Shown: positions 1 through 12,300 of the stretch, one piece after another
Numbering within the stretch: the stretch's first letter is position 1
Layout: each line of letters starts with the position of its first letter
Source of the DNA: Plantago ovata
Lineage: Eukaryota > Streptophyta > Magnoliopsida > Lamiales > Plantaginaceae
Length of the DNA stretch: 64,000 bases
Direction: 5' to 3'
Assembly (NCBI GenBank): GCA_028274465.1
Contig: CM051456.1
Span: forward strand, 15,713,745-15,777,744
Notes under the pieces: model-generated
What the model was told of the DNA's origin: nothing
The model's input: only the letters and a program-made list of their open reading frames with translations
Databases searched by the model: none
Program-made: the position numbers and the translations under genes

Positions 1-660
1 TATTTTCCGCGAATTAAAATGAATATTAACCTTGACCATGGAGGTGAGTGTCATGTCTATACTTAAAGATGTTCTCCAAACTCCAATGTGAGCGTCAAAT
101 GACCATTCCAAATTGAGCCACATCAGTCCAATAGGATGGGCTTTACCCAAGGCGTCATCACGTCATGGTATAGTGCTCATTGGTTCCGTCGTCATCCGTG
201 GGCCACCAAAGTGACCCGTGAGACCGGTACAAGATATGACCTTTTGATCCTGTAGACTTGAGTTGGTCGGCAAGATTACTTGTCAAAAGTCACTAGGCAA
301 GATCGTCTTGGTCTTGCTTGATTATTTCTTTTTAGCCTATTGGAGAGTTACTTCATACTTGGTCGCAGCTGCGCAGGGCATGCTAAGGGCTAACTAACTC
401 TCACTTGGATAATTAGGTCTTCGTATAGTGTTTGTGGCTTTAAAGTGATGTTGGTTGGACTAGGGAGGCCAAATTTACCCAAGGTTGCCAACTAATTTCA
501 AAGACTATCCACTTACTTTCAAGACCGGTCGATTCTAAAGACCGTCGATTTTCTTCCAATAATGCTTCTAGAGCCGGGTCCCTCTGAACTTGTGATTGAG
601 TTGGTCGGACCACGGTGGGTGCCAACTAACTCAACTAAGTCCGTACCCATTGTGATTTTG
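1..660. other. Unassigned spacer, possible LTR-retroelement remnant
   Basis: No gene structure is supported. The block is richer in G and C than the AT-rich DNA that follows it from about 670. A 61-codon minus-strand reading frame (440-625) starts with a short basic/acidic stretch that loosely resembles the start of plant retroelement gag proteins, but no zinc knuckle, protease or LTR pair is visible. The remnant reading is a guess. Confidence 0.2.
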
Positions 661-1011
661 GAGTTCTAAGAACATATATTCTGACATTAATAAATTTATC
701 CGCAAGTTACTTTTATATAAATATATAATAAAATTATATTAGAAAATATATATGACTTAGTTTGACAATATAATTTTATTATTATTATTTTGTATAATCT
801 AAAAGTAATTTATAATCAAATTAAATTAAAGTTTATAAAACAGTTAAATCTAGAAAGTTTGTATTCGAATGTAGTATAATTATATGTCTACTCCTTATTT
901 AAAACTAACACTAGGAAGTTTTGAATGAAGTATTTATCACAATAAATTTACGACACAAGTATACCAGAATGTACTGCTTATGTTGAAACTTTAAATGAGT
1001 AAGAGAATGTA

Positions 1012-1808
1012 AGGAAAAATACTCCAAAATGTACCATAAGTTTCCTACTCGTTCATTTTGTACCGTAAGTTTGTTACCCTCACATTTTGTCCTATAAGTT
1101 CAAAAAAATCTAAATGTGCTTCGGGCCAATCTAGCCCGATGAACTAATATTACGTTAAATTTGAATCTGATTCAGCCCCAATTTTCCATGACCTCGCGAA
1201 TTAGTTATAATCTTTCACTAGTTGACCGAAATTATTAAAAAATCTAAAAAAAACATCTAAACAAAATCTTTTCATAACAATCAAGGTAATTATGGAGCAT
1301 ACCCATTTGTATGACATATCGATGCAAGCAAACAAATAAAATGGATCCGTTTTTTTTCAATGTATGCCATGAAGACAAAATGGATCGGTTGGTTGGTGCT
1401 CTCCTTGTTCTAATTATTTGCGAAAATCAATTGGGGTATGATAAATTCTTAATTAGAGTTATGTGTAATATAAATGCTCAATTTACTTCTTTTTTTCTTT
1501 ACAATGATGTGTCATATAAATGGGTATGCTCAACAATTATCTTGTTTGCTTTAAAAATAATTGATTTTACTTATTTATAATTCAGACGAATTATTGAAGA
1601 ATTATCACTAATTCGCAAGTTCATATATTGTGGGTGAATCAAATTCAAATTTGAGTTAACATTAGTTCTTCGGGCTAGATTTGGCCCGAAGTACAAAAAT
1701 TATATTTTTTGTGAAATTACATAACAAAATGTGAAATAACAAACTTATGGTACAAAATGGGCGCAGTAATAAACTTATTGTACACTTTGGATTTGGAGTA
1801 TTCTTTCG
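1012..1808. mobile_element. Mutator-type MITE with long terminal inverted repeats
   Basis: The ends are AGGAAAAATACTCC on the left and the reverse complement of CGAAAGAATACTCC on the right. They abut an exact 9-bp target-site duplication GAGAATGTA at 1003-1011 and 1809-1817, the length made by Mutator-like transposases. The arms are long, roughly 1012-1330 against 1500-1808. The shared text includes the block around 1121-1160, which recurs inverted at about 1655-1700, and GCATACCCATTTGTATGACA near 1299, which recurs inverted near 1510-1535. Within the arms a unit of about 25-30 bp (ATTTTGTACCGTAAGTTTG type) repeats three times. The short frame at 1311-1580 lies in the loop and looks like no known protein. 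The element is non-autonomous. Confidence 0.85.
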
Positions 1809-1817
1809 GAGAATGTA

Positions 1818-3344
1818 ATATGCGAAAAGTTACGTGCCAGTAGTTACAGTTGATGTAAAATAAATTTAAAAAAACAAAAACAAAAAAAACTTGTCAAGTC
1901 GCCATCATAAAAATTGAACTTGTTCGTGGTATTGGAAGCATGCTGAAGCCTGAACTAAACAATACTAGTACAATAAAATCCAAATACTGCGACTAAAATT
2001 GATCTTGTCCTAATTTATTTGACATTTAGCAGCCAGAGCTTATCTCATTCGTCAGAATGACGCAACTAGCAATGAAACTAGCAATGAGTCAACATATTTA
2101 GAAAATTAAATTGAATATACTAAGTAAATTAAGATTCAATATCTCAACTTGACCCTTGTTAAACTTGTCATTAGATTCGTCGATCTGATGCCGTGCCGCA
2201 ACCAAAAATTTAGTACTAGTATATGAGATTAATAATATGAAAAATAATGAAACCGTGCAAAAGAATTTTAAAGATAAGGAGACATTACTGTTGATAACAT
2301 GGTACTTGTACAGATTGGGTCCATTGATAGATATATTTTGCAACATGTGTCGGCGATGGCTATTCTCTTTACACTACTTCCCTAACAAAACAAATGCTAT
2401 ATGCCTGGAAAAATATTACCGTGAGTTTGGTACTGCATTTGTTTTTTTAATGAATTTGGGAGAATCTTAACCCTTGTATTTTTGGTTAAAATCCACGTAT
2501 GTAAATTTTATAAGATAAGTTAAACTATAATAAATTTCGACAGTCTCAACTGAAATCATAAATTTTAACAATCCAAGCTAAACCGCAATAAATTTAAATT
2601 GTGACAATCTCGACACAAAACTCATAAATCTGAAAAACTGACACGGTAAAGTTTAAACTTATGAACAAAAGTATATTATGTTATTATTTTAACAACTGAT
2701 CCACCTTGCAGTTTATGGTATTGCATTTTCACCTCAAAATTCGGTTCCATGCACATATGGAGACCGTTACATTTGGTTTTCATATAGAATGGTTTTAAAT
2801 TAATCGCATTAATTACCAACCAGCATGAACGTAAGGTCTAATAACCTGTTTTTAACACGCACATCGATGAATTTTTCAAGTTTACATGGAGTACTAGTAG
2901 TACTTTGCTCTTATATGTACTTTCGGGAATAACATTTGCGATATACTTACTCTAAAATATTCCTAAATGGTAAAAATTATCAAATTTAAAGAATAATATT
3001 AAATAATTGATTTTTATGAGTATTTAATGGTAAATGAGTGATAAAGTATGAGATAGATTGTTAAAGTGGTTATAAAGAAGAAGAGATAAATAATAAAAAA
3101 TTGATAAGTGGGTTGGAAAACTTGTCATATTTGGATTAGAAATTTTGTAAGGAAACGCCCAAAATAGAAACCTAAAAAGTTATTAATGAAATGGAGGAAG
3201 TATATCTAAATTTTAAATTTAATTTCCGGATACGATTGGATTCTTGGCAATACCAGTTGATGAAATTTAGTGGTTATGATGGTCCAAGTTATCCAATTGT
3301 CGAGTGTCTGATGCCAATTGTTTAATACTATCATAACAAATGTT
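1818..3344. other. AT-rich spacer
   Basis: No gene is supported. Short overlapping frames on both strands at 2098-2470 have no recognisable domain. A Stowaway-like edge (GAAATGGAGGAAGTA near 3189-3203) is present, but I could not find its partner end with confidence. Confidence 0.4.
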
Positions 3345-3556
3345 ACACTCCATTTTATTAACTTTTTTAGAGTCAGTTTGACCTTAAATTATTCTCAAAT
3401 TATATGATAAAAATAATTAAAAATAATATATTATAAAACTAGAATGTTTATATTTTCATGATATAAAATTTTTAATTATTTTTATTGTATAATTTAGAAT
3501 TAATACGAGGTCAAACTATCAATCTTCTTTAGATATTATGAAATAGTAGTATGATC
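3345..3556. mobile_element. Small MITE-like inverted repeat
   Basis: Imperfect inverted arms face each other. The text around AGTCAGTTTGACCTTAAATT (about 3370-3390) matches the reverse complement of AATTAATACGAGGTCAAACT (about 3490-3515), and the AAAAATAATTAAAAAT stretches pair inside them. The GGTCAAAC/GTTTGACC core occurs in several Stowaway-like elements in this window. The exact ends and target duplication could not be fixed. Confidence 0.45.
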
Positions 3557-4108
3557 TATATTTTTTTTTAATTTAGGAAATATTATTTTTGCTAGTTTTG
3601 AAAGTTAAGATGTTTTTTATACTGCATATTTTTATTCTTGACATATTTTCGTAGTAAAATAATAACAACGACGATAATTTTGACAATAAACTTTCACAAA
3701 ATTTATAGAAATCAACATATCCAGTAAAATGACGCTTACACATTGAACAAAAATTAGCAAATAAATATTCTTGAACGACACAACAGACTCATAATTTTAT
3801 TTTTGCTACTAACAAGGCTAAAGTAGCAAACATTAGTAGCTAAAGTATCACTTAGTCGCATCCATTAAGCTCGCAAGGGAAAAGTATCGACTAAGCTCGC
3901 AATGGATGCGTTTTCCATGGTGAATTGAATCGGAGAGGAGGCGCAAAAAACTTGAAAACCTAATGCCCTAAATAATCCATCAACGACGATAATTTTGTAT
4001 ATTAAGTTAACTCAATTTTAAATGTGAATCTCGTGTTGTAAATCATACAATCTTTTTTCTTTTTTTTTTTTTGTAAATCATACTTTGATTGTAAATCATA
4101 CAATCAAA

Positions 4109-4151
4109 GTCCCACATCGCTAAAGTATGGAACAGTGTATGATTATAAATA
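4109..4151 (+). promoter_or_regulatory. snRNA-type USE plus TATA pair (candidate promoter)
   Basis: GTCCCACATCG (4109-4119) matches the plant snRNA upstream sequence element consensus RTCCCACATCG. A TATA-like TTATAAATA starts at 4144, 24 bp after it. That is the spacing known for RNA polymerase III-type plant snRNA promoters (U6, U3 and others). Downstream text from about 4169 does not resemble U1-U6, U3, 7SL or MRP RNA as I know them. The same USE-like string also occurs in repeats elsewhere in this window, so it may simply belong to a mobile element. Confidence 0.25.
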
Positions 4152-4328
4152 TAATTTACGTATTTTTTGCCTCAAACTGGAAGGCTCTCTGGGTTTATAC
4201 CATTCACTGCCGAACTTATTACCTCAGTTGGTTTCAATGACTATTTGGTAAAAAATATCATCAGATAACTGACAATTTCATTTCCAGAAGGGTCGGTTTC
4301 CATCTTCAGGTAAAAGAATATACTAACA

Positions 4329-4428
4329 AATGAAATGATGTCATATAAATGGTATCCTCCTAGCTTTTAAGTGGAAGGAATGAAATAATGTTATATAAAT
4401 GGTATCCTCCTAGCTTTTAAGGTGGGAG
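4329..4428. repeat. Two-copy 50-bp tandem duplication
   Basis: A unit beginning AATGAAATGATGTCATATAA and ending near GCTTTTAAGTGGAAGG is followed directly by a second copy with only a few substitutions. The TATCCTCCTAGCTTTTAAG portion is identical in both copies. The period is 50 bp. Confidence 0.85.
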
Positions 4429-4439
4429 GGACGGACAAT

Positions 4440-6175
4440 GTTATCTTTAATGTAATTTTTCTATTTAATTTTTGAAATACTATGTTATTAGCCTCAATAG
4501 TCTAGAATTTGTTTTTGCAAGTTTTAAAAATTAAGTTGTTCTTTTAGCTATATATTTTGATTATTACATTTTTTATAGTTAATAAGATCAACGATGACAA
4601 ATTTACCTATGAAGTAGACATACCATCTTCTCATTCTAGTCCATGAAGTTATATATGTGTGTGTATCATAGGTAGTATGTAGTTCTATTTATAAATCCTT
4701 TAAGATTAAACTTAACGGGGAAATAAAGAAGAATAATTGCATGGTATTACTACACAACTTTGATTTCTTTCGAGTAATACTCAGCCTCATGGAGTTTGGT
4801 AAAAAAAAAAAAAATAGATTACTTATCCAGCACCAACACCGTATGAACTGTTGAAGATTCCTTAACTTTGCCTCGCTCATAGGGGCAAACGCATAATGTT
4901 TTTTTAGGGAGTAGACACAAAATTTATAAATAAATTTTTTTATGCCTCTAACTTTATTATTACATTTGAAGCATGTCATAGGTATTTCTTATAGGGAAAT
5001 CATTCATTATTTAATGATATTTGTCTATTTGTATTAATAATTTTGATAGTATTGTACTTTTAATTTTTTTAAATATAATAAAAAGGGATAAAAATTATAT
5101 AACAAGATTTGAACTCCGCGCCTTTTACTTAAACAGTGACAAAAAATGACATAATTGAAAAACATTAAAAGAATAAATAAAGATAATATAATCATGTCAA
5201 CAAGACCAGAACTCTACACGTTTTACTTAAACAATGACACATGTAGTTATTAACGTGACACATGTCAACAACACTCTACACATCGTTGAAATTAGTTATT
5301 AATTAGTCTTTCCAACACTATATTTCTTCAAATTTAAATTATTTAACTAATATAAGAATTTTACAAAAAATTAAAAATTACAATAATTTAATTTAATATT
5401 TAATTCACTAAAATATCAATTACAAACAAACTAATAAGAAATTAATTCAATGAATTTTATTTCTCAACCGGGAAAAATGGCCACGTTTGTGATGGGAAGT
5501 GATTTTTCCTGGAGAGTAAACATAAAATATGGGTCTTCAAAATCCTTCAAAGGACCTCGGAAGTTAAGGACTGGGTAGCCTTCCGAACTACGGGGAAGGG
5601 CTGGGCAGAGGGTCGATACCTTTCGATATTGGCCGAGGTTGCGATTACCTACTTGCTTAGCTCCCTTCTCCTTGGATCTTCAGTCAACTTCCATATCTAG
5701 CATTCTAGCATGTGGGGAGTGTGGGGGGTGGGGATGTCCGATCTGACTTGAGGTCAAACTGGAGTTTAGAGATTTTATTCGAAGAATAATGGAAAGCCTA
5801 CATTGTTAACATCTTGGGAGTGTAAGTGAGTGTCAATAATATATCAAAGCATATGTGATATTTTTAAGAGTATATCTTGTTGTTGCTTACCTGCTTTTTC
5901 CACAAAGAAGACCCAAAGATGTTCTAGTAGAGTGATACTCCATCCTATCTTTTTTAGTTGTATTTTTTATAAAATTTGCTATAAAACTAATATTTGTCAT
6001 TTTAGGTCCATCATCTTATTTTCATCTGAATAATTCATCATATTGAGCGAAGCTTAGATGTATTAAATTCAGCTCGAATTTTTGGGACAAAACAAACAAA
6101 GCTTTTTTTTCCTTTGTTTACCACTATGTTTCACTTTTAAGTTTTGTGGTATGGATGGATTGAGTTTTAATCATG
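4440..6175. other. AT-rich spacer with dispersed-repeat text and tRNA-like fragments
   Basis: No gene is supported. About 4520-4810 resembles stretches at 46690-46810 and 54100-54270, so this is a copy of a dispersed repeat family. Two short related stretches near 5100-5160 and 5195-5240 carry a minus-strand B-box-like string (AGTTCAAATC and a decayed version), which suggests old tRNA-derived SINE pieces. About 5540-5720 is less AT-rich and unassigned. The short frames at 4689-4979 and 5830-6033 have no recognisable domains. Confidence 0.4.
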
Positions 6176-6183
6176 GTTGGCTC

Positions 6184-6862
6184 TAGGGATGGTAGATTGG
6201 ACTACCGGCCTAGCCCGATATACTGGACCCAGGCCCGTCCATGAGTAGAGAATGTGTCGGGCCTGGGCTTATAGCTAGGCCCATGTGCCCGGTCCTAACA
6301 TCTAGGCCCGTATACTCGGCCTGACCATGATTATATATAAATTTTATATTTTTTATATCTATATAAATATGTACATATAAAACTCATGTATTTATAATTC
6401 ATACACTTGTAGTTGCAGTACTAAATGATGTTGTACTTTATACATTTGTAATACTTTTCTATACTTATAAGATTTCCAAGTGATCGTATACAATCATTTC
6501 ATACACTATATTTTTAGTATACGGATTATGTATATAATTTAATAAGTAATTTAATATTAACTAATTTCAATATGCCAAACAAGAAAATTCATGATAAACT
6601 TTAAAGATATAAAGTGATATCAAAATATTTGATCTTAAACAAAAATATATAAATTAATTAGATTCATTATTATACTATTACACTACATAACTAAAAAAAC
6701 ATTTTTATTTCTAAATAATTGAAGGAAAAAAATTAATACCATGGCGGACCCGGGCTTGGGCCTAATGTTCAGGCCCGTACATGGTCCGGGCCTGGGCTTG
6801 ATGCTAGTTTTCCCAGGCCCAAACGGGCCTCTGAAATCCCAGCTCGGCCATTGCCATCCCTG
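6184..6862. mobile_element. Non-autonomous hAT element
   Basis: The ends TAGGGATGG and CCATCCCTG form short terminal inverted repeats. They are bounded by an exact 8-bp target-site duplication GTTGGCTC at 6176-6183 and 6863-6870, the hAT signature. GGGCCTGGGC-rich subterminal blocks lie just inside both ends (6195-6325 and 6740-6850) in opposite orientation, and the core is very AT-rich. There is no transposase. Confidence 0.9.
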
Positions 6863-6974
6863 GTTGGCTCGGATAAATACAAAGCCTACAATGCAATTTA
6901 TATTTCTTGAATCTTCATAATAGGACATGTAACAAACTGACTATAGCATATAACATCACATCAACCGTATATAT

Positions 6975-7445
6975 TTGTTAAAAAACAAAAAAAAGCCTTA
7001 TATATTATTATCACCATCATCATCATCTAGCTACCCCTATATTGCATTTAGACTTTTGATATTAAAAATTAAACAAAAAATGAAAGAAAAGGATATTATC
7101 CGACCAAGTGTCCATTATTATGTGTCCGATTTCATGAATTCAAGACAAAAGGTGTGATCAAAGTTGCGTGTAACCAACTCCATATTCCTATCCTAAAAGG
7201 AGTGTTCTATTTCATCAAGCTTAAAAACTCATCAACCAACACAACCAAAGCATCATTAACTTAAGCCTTAATATCCACAGGACTTCATATTTATGTCTAA
7301 GCTAATTAGGGGTTCTTCTCATATTGCACCCTACCAGGCTACCACCACATACATACATGTCAACCCATTCTATTCATTTGTCAGTGATATATGCACGAGA
7401 ATCAATCAAACAGTTTTGTATCAAAAATTTTCGAATTGTATTATA
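6975..7445. other. AT-rich spacer
   Basis: I see no gene or repeat with definable ends here. Frames at 6975-7157 and 7324-7518 are short and low in complexity, and the second runs into the Stowaway element that follows. Confidence 0.4.
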
Positions 7446-7684
7446 CTTCATCCGTTTCATTAAAAAATTCCTAAGGGACTATTCATCGCGGCATTTGACC
7501 ACCACGTATAACTCGTAAATTACATTAGAGAAAAATATAATAAAATTATATTATGAAATTAAATGGAGTATATTTTCATAATCAACTTTTAATTTATATT
7601 GATACAGTTTAATTTAAAAGTTATACGTGGTCAAAGGTCGCGATGAATAGTCCCCTTAGAAAGTTATTAATGAAACGGAGAAAG
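7446..7684. mobile_element. Stowaway MITE
   Basis: The terminal inverted repeats start CTTCATCCGTTTCATTAA on the left and, reverse-complemented from the right, CTTTCTCCGTTTCATTAA. They continue with matching text through CGCG and TTTGACCA. Flanking TA dinucleotides at 7444-7445 and 7685-7686 are the Tc1/Mariner (Stowaway) target duplication. Confidence 0.85.
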
Positions 7685-7693
7685 TATTACTTA

Positions 7694-7955
7694 CTCCGTC
7701 CATGTATAAGATTCTCATTTACTACTTACTAGTCTTTTTGTTCCTTCTAAATCATCTTATTTACTATAATCAAAATAATTACTAAAAAAATTAAAAATAG
7801 AAAGGAGTTTGATAAAAGTTTGTGAGGGCCATAAAAGTAAAATTTAAGTCAATATAGACATAAAATCACCAATTATAATTTTTTTATTTTTAATTATTTT
7901 TAAAAAATTATTTTGACAATATGAAACTAGAATATTTAGAGAGTTAATGGGGGAG
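7694..7955. mobile_element. Stowaway-like MITE
   Basis: The left end CTCCGTCCATGTATAA and the right end (reverse complement CTCCCCCATTAACTC) are diverged inverted repeats flanked by TA at 7692-7693 and 7956-7957. The element begins 9 bp after the previous one ends. It has no coding capacity. Confidence 0.6.
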
Positions 7956-8004
7956 TAATATAAATTTTATTAATCCCTCCACTCCATGAAAATCTTCTCA
8001 CTTA

Positions 8005-8345
8005 GAGCACTCCCTAGGGAGTCTATAAAAGAGCTTAATTGGAGTAAAAATCTCAAATTGAGCCCCAAATAGCTTCCAATGTGGGCTATAAAGGGGCTAC
8101 TAATTGGGCTATTAATTAGTAGTCCATGGAAATTGACTACTACGTAGTAATTAGTAGCTCCAATTAAGCCCCAAATATGGCACCCACAAATAAAAAACAA
8201 CTACATTTGGGAGAATTAATGTGGGTCCCATAAAAAAGTTCAAATTAAAGACTCTAAACCATTTGAGACTTCATTTGGAATAGACTTTTTTTGGACTTAT
8301 ATGTTAAAAGCCTCTTAATTAAGCCCCAAGGCATAAGGAGTGCTC
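8005..8345. mobile_element. Tourist (PIF/Harbinger-type) MITE
   Basis: The terminal inverted repeats GAGCACTCC and GGAGTGCTC are perfect. They are flanked by the 3-bp duplication TTA at 8002-8004 and 8346-8348, as for PIF/Harbinger elements. The inner text carries paired TTAGTAGTCCATGGAAAT-type blocks. A diverged relative lies at 25170-25492. Confidence 0.85.
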
Positions 8346-8429
8346 TTATCTTGCAATTTGCAAATACGATTTTTAAGAAAAATGAGTGAAATTGAGGTAT
8401 TGTTTGAATATGAGAAAATTATTATGAGT

Positions 8430-8542
8430 GAAGTATTTTTTTTTGAACCGGCAAAACGAGGATCAATAATGGTTCCCCATTTACCCACAACCTATTGGTT
8501 GAAGGTGAAACAACTTACCAAATGAGCTACGATTCGTTGTCT
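8430..8542 (-). mobile_element. tRNA-derived SINE
   Basis: Read on the minus strand, the element starts with an A-box-like TAGCTCATTTGGTAAG and a weak B-box region (GGTTGTGGGTAAAT). It ends GCCGGTTC followed by a run of A. The flanks TTATGAGTGAAG and TTATGAATAAAG form a likely 12-bp target duplication with two mismatches. The promoter boxes have decayed, so this is an old copy. It is not a functional tRNA. Confidence 0.55.
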
Positions 8543-8549
8543 TATGAAT

Positions 8550-9352
8550 AAAGAATGATAAAAGTAAGGTTATGTGGTGAGGAGTATGATAGTAAAATTA
8601 TACAGTACATATTGATGGTAAAATTATACCGTACACAGTATAGTTGTATGGTGGGGGTAACGACTATAACCAACATTTCCATTTTTTTAATGAGAAACTT
8701 CTAACGGAATGCGTAAAATGAATTAATAAAAAACTTTAGATGGAACGGATTGATTGAGTATTATACTTGAATTACTTAAATATTTGTGAACATAGAATTC
8801 AAAATGATAATGATAACGCAGCCCGCTACTTTTTTCTCTTTTGAAGGACAACACGTAAACTTAAGGACCCGCAAATAATTAGAAATTTAAGGACCATGAT
8901 TGTCTTAATATTATAACTTGCTACTTATGCAAAAAGAAAAAAGTTGTTGGTCAATCACTTGGAGTATTTGATCACTTAACATCATCTAACCACTAAACAA
9001 AAACTGAAGATGACACCTACTTGAATTGAACATCACATTTGACCTAAAGATTCACCACAAACCAAATTGGGTTTGGTTGCCTTCTTTCATTAGATACAAT
9101 ATTAAATGTCTCCTTAATTAACAAACAAACAGATTTGTTACACTTAAGAACTCAACTAATCTGCAGGAACTTGTCCTTTTTAACCAACTTCACCAGACCA
9201 ATTCTTGCATATGACATGCTATGGTTTCAATTTACAAGCAACAATTATGTACTACCTTTTAGTACTGTGGTTTCTAATTCTGATACAAATATGAGTGGTT
9301 AAATGACAAAATGATGAGGTTAGAAATGTGAAGACAGACCACTCATATGTAG
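8550..9352. other. Spacer downstream of the OEP39-like gene
   Basis: No coding exon is supported. The part next to 9353 would hold the 3' untranslated region of the minus-strand OEP39-like gene. Confidence 0.4.
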
Positions 9353-12300
9353 CTATACAGTACTAAACCCAAAATAAGGGGTTCCTTGCTGAAACGCATT
9401 AACAGCGTAGTCAAGATGAATATGCCCAAAATCAGACTTAAATCGAAGTCCACAGCCAAAGCCAAAGCCGGTGCCAGGTTTACCGTGCCTGAGAGCAGGA
9501 TTTCCTGGAAGAAGTAAATAAGGACTTTGATGACTGAGTTCGAAAAGAAATCATGATAGCTGATAAGTAAAGAGGATAACGGTAATAGTAAGAAGGGGTG
9601 TTTGGGGGTACCGAGAACTTGGTAAACACTTTAGAGGCAAAAAGTTTCAGATTCAGTTTGTGATGACATGAACTTCCCTTGAGTACTATATATGCAATTA
9701 TGCATAGCCCAATATCATGTCAGGATGATACTGGCTTTCGAAGGAGATGAGAAGAAGTGTGTGTGCACCATTGAATCATCTAAGTTGACAATAGTGAATT
9801 GGTGATAATCATGGACACAAGTATAAAGTGAAGGCATTCTACCGACTCAGGCAAAAGTACAGGAGTCGATTTCAGACGATATTCCATTTATCAGCAGATA
9901 ATATTTGATTAAAAAGAAAGAATGAAGATATCAAAATTGGTTTTATAGCATAAAATGCCAAGAGTTTCTGATATTGCCAAGTAAACTTACCAGGTACATG
10001 GCGACCAGAACCCCAATCAGTCCCACCATCTAAGAAAACTGCACCTTCTAGCACAGGACTCTAATAATCATGGTAAGAGAAGAATGATGAGTTGATGATG
10101 AATGCTTTAACAACAGTGTGCATAAGCTCATTTACATGATTATTTTCTGAAAATAACAGAGAATTGAATGCCACAAAGCTTGTACATATATTATATTTCT
10201 GTAGTGACATTTTCATTCTAACAGCACATAGCTCTTCAAAGGGAACTTATGTTTCACTTGGAATAGTAAATAACAAATACTTGGGGTATCATTCTTGGCT
10301 AGTGTTATCACATTATGCATACAGATTTACAACACAGAACATCATGGAGACTAACAGTGCAGAGAATTTCAAATTTGCCTTGAAATCTTAGAGAAAATTG
10401 TGCTGCCTGATCAAAGTAACCCAAACAGATAAAATTCAAAGAAAGAACTCTACATCTACATTAAGCATATGGACTAATCAGAATATAATGGTGTCATTTT
10501 CACATATTTTACCATTAATGCTAACCACATTTATTTTCTGTCAAAGAAGGGAGTTTTGCTGTACTAACTTGGTAGGTTGTGTTGCATCTGAACCAAGAAT
10601 GTACTGTATTTAATAACTCAGGCAAAGAAAATGGTTTCTTGATCCCATTTGATTGGTAGTTTTCAAGAACTTGTGTAATATATAATGCCAACATTATGCA
10701 AAATACCAATAAATCGCTACACTTCTCTTTCTGGGTGAAGAGCATCTTAAAGGAATTTCCCAACATTATGCAAAATTCCTAGAGTGCAACAACTACAAAA
10801 CGTGAGGGGGTATGAACTCATGCTCCTAGCAGTGTGTGTATAATAAATAAGGCCAAATGGTAAGAAAGCAGTGTTATCTTTTCAATTATTCTAGCTGCAC
10901 TACTTTAACAACGTTTCAAACATGCACCAAAGAATATACAAATATATCATCAACAGTTAGCTTAATGATGAACAACCAACTGCACGAATAATTATAAACA
11001 ATGTCTATTGAAGATCACTTACCAATGGTACTGTAAGTTCACTATTAGCAACAAGGCACAATCTGCCTGATCCAACAGCACCTTCGGCATAGCCCCGCAC
11101 ACTACCCAACCCACCTATTGAAAAGGCTTGATAAGGAGCAATGTTTCCCACAACAGAGCCACCAGTGAGGCTGCATGAAATATAGGGGGAACTGGGAAGG
11201 ATGAGAACCTATAGGGAAATAATACAAATAAAGAAGCAAAATAAGAGATAGTGTGCATTCTTATTCCTTTTTACACCCCCTGTAACGACCCGACCAATCC
11301 GGCCGGCGTGGTTATTCCTGGACGGACCCACACACGTCCCCACAGTATGATATTGTCCGCTTTGGCCCTGAGCCCGCACGGATTTACTTTTGGAATCACC
11401 CAAAAGGCCTCATACCATGTGAGAGTGGTGGTCTAACATATATATTCTTTATTCCACTCACTATTAAGCGATGTGGGATGCGGGGTATTACACCCCCAAG
11501 TAATTGCTCCAATTTATGTGTAAAGGCGTAAATGGCAAACACATATTCATGAGGTATGGTAGGGAAGTTAAGTAGATAGGAATATATGGTGAACTTTTGG
11601 TAAATTTTGGTAATAAAGATAATAAGAGTTTACTGATTTGCTTTAGTTTCTGCAATCCAACGGGCATTTGATTTTTTTTAATTTTTTTTTTGCCAATTGT
11701 TTCTTTTGAGACTGATTCACAACAGAAGGCTAAAATGAAATAAATAGTGTTGCTGCATCATATCAAAATGCTGGAAAGTTGAGTTCACATACTAATTCAT
11801 CATGCCAAAAGAATCAAACCTTGTCAAGAAAAATGCTGGCCCAAGCTTCATTCCTTTCGATGCAACAAACTTGAAACGATTGAACATCAGCCACTTAGAA
11901 AGAATTGGAAGTCCTTGCTCTATTTGCAGATTAAACTACAAGTAAAACGAAAAAGAATATTCTACAAATTAGAACTTGAATTTATTGGTCTCAGAGTTAT
12001 TATAGCAAAATGCATAATTTGAAGAAGAGCACAAGCAAATTACACGAGTGAAGCTGTGATCATCTGCCTTTGCAAATCGAGATTCCTGTCTAAGTACTAA
12101 CATACTGTCATGATTACCACCGCTGCAGAAGAATATCAACACAGAAACCATTCATTAGCCACAAAACAGTGTGATGACAGAATAATTAGTAAAGTCATCT
12201 ACATGAAAACAGAAAATAAAGATTCATCCACCTGCAAGTCACTGGAAATCCATGGAAATCTCGGCTTATCGAGCAGCCGTCATCGTTAACAGGACGAATA

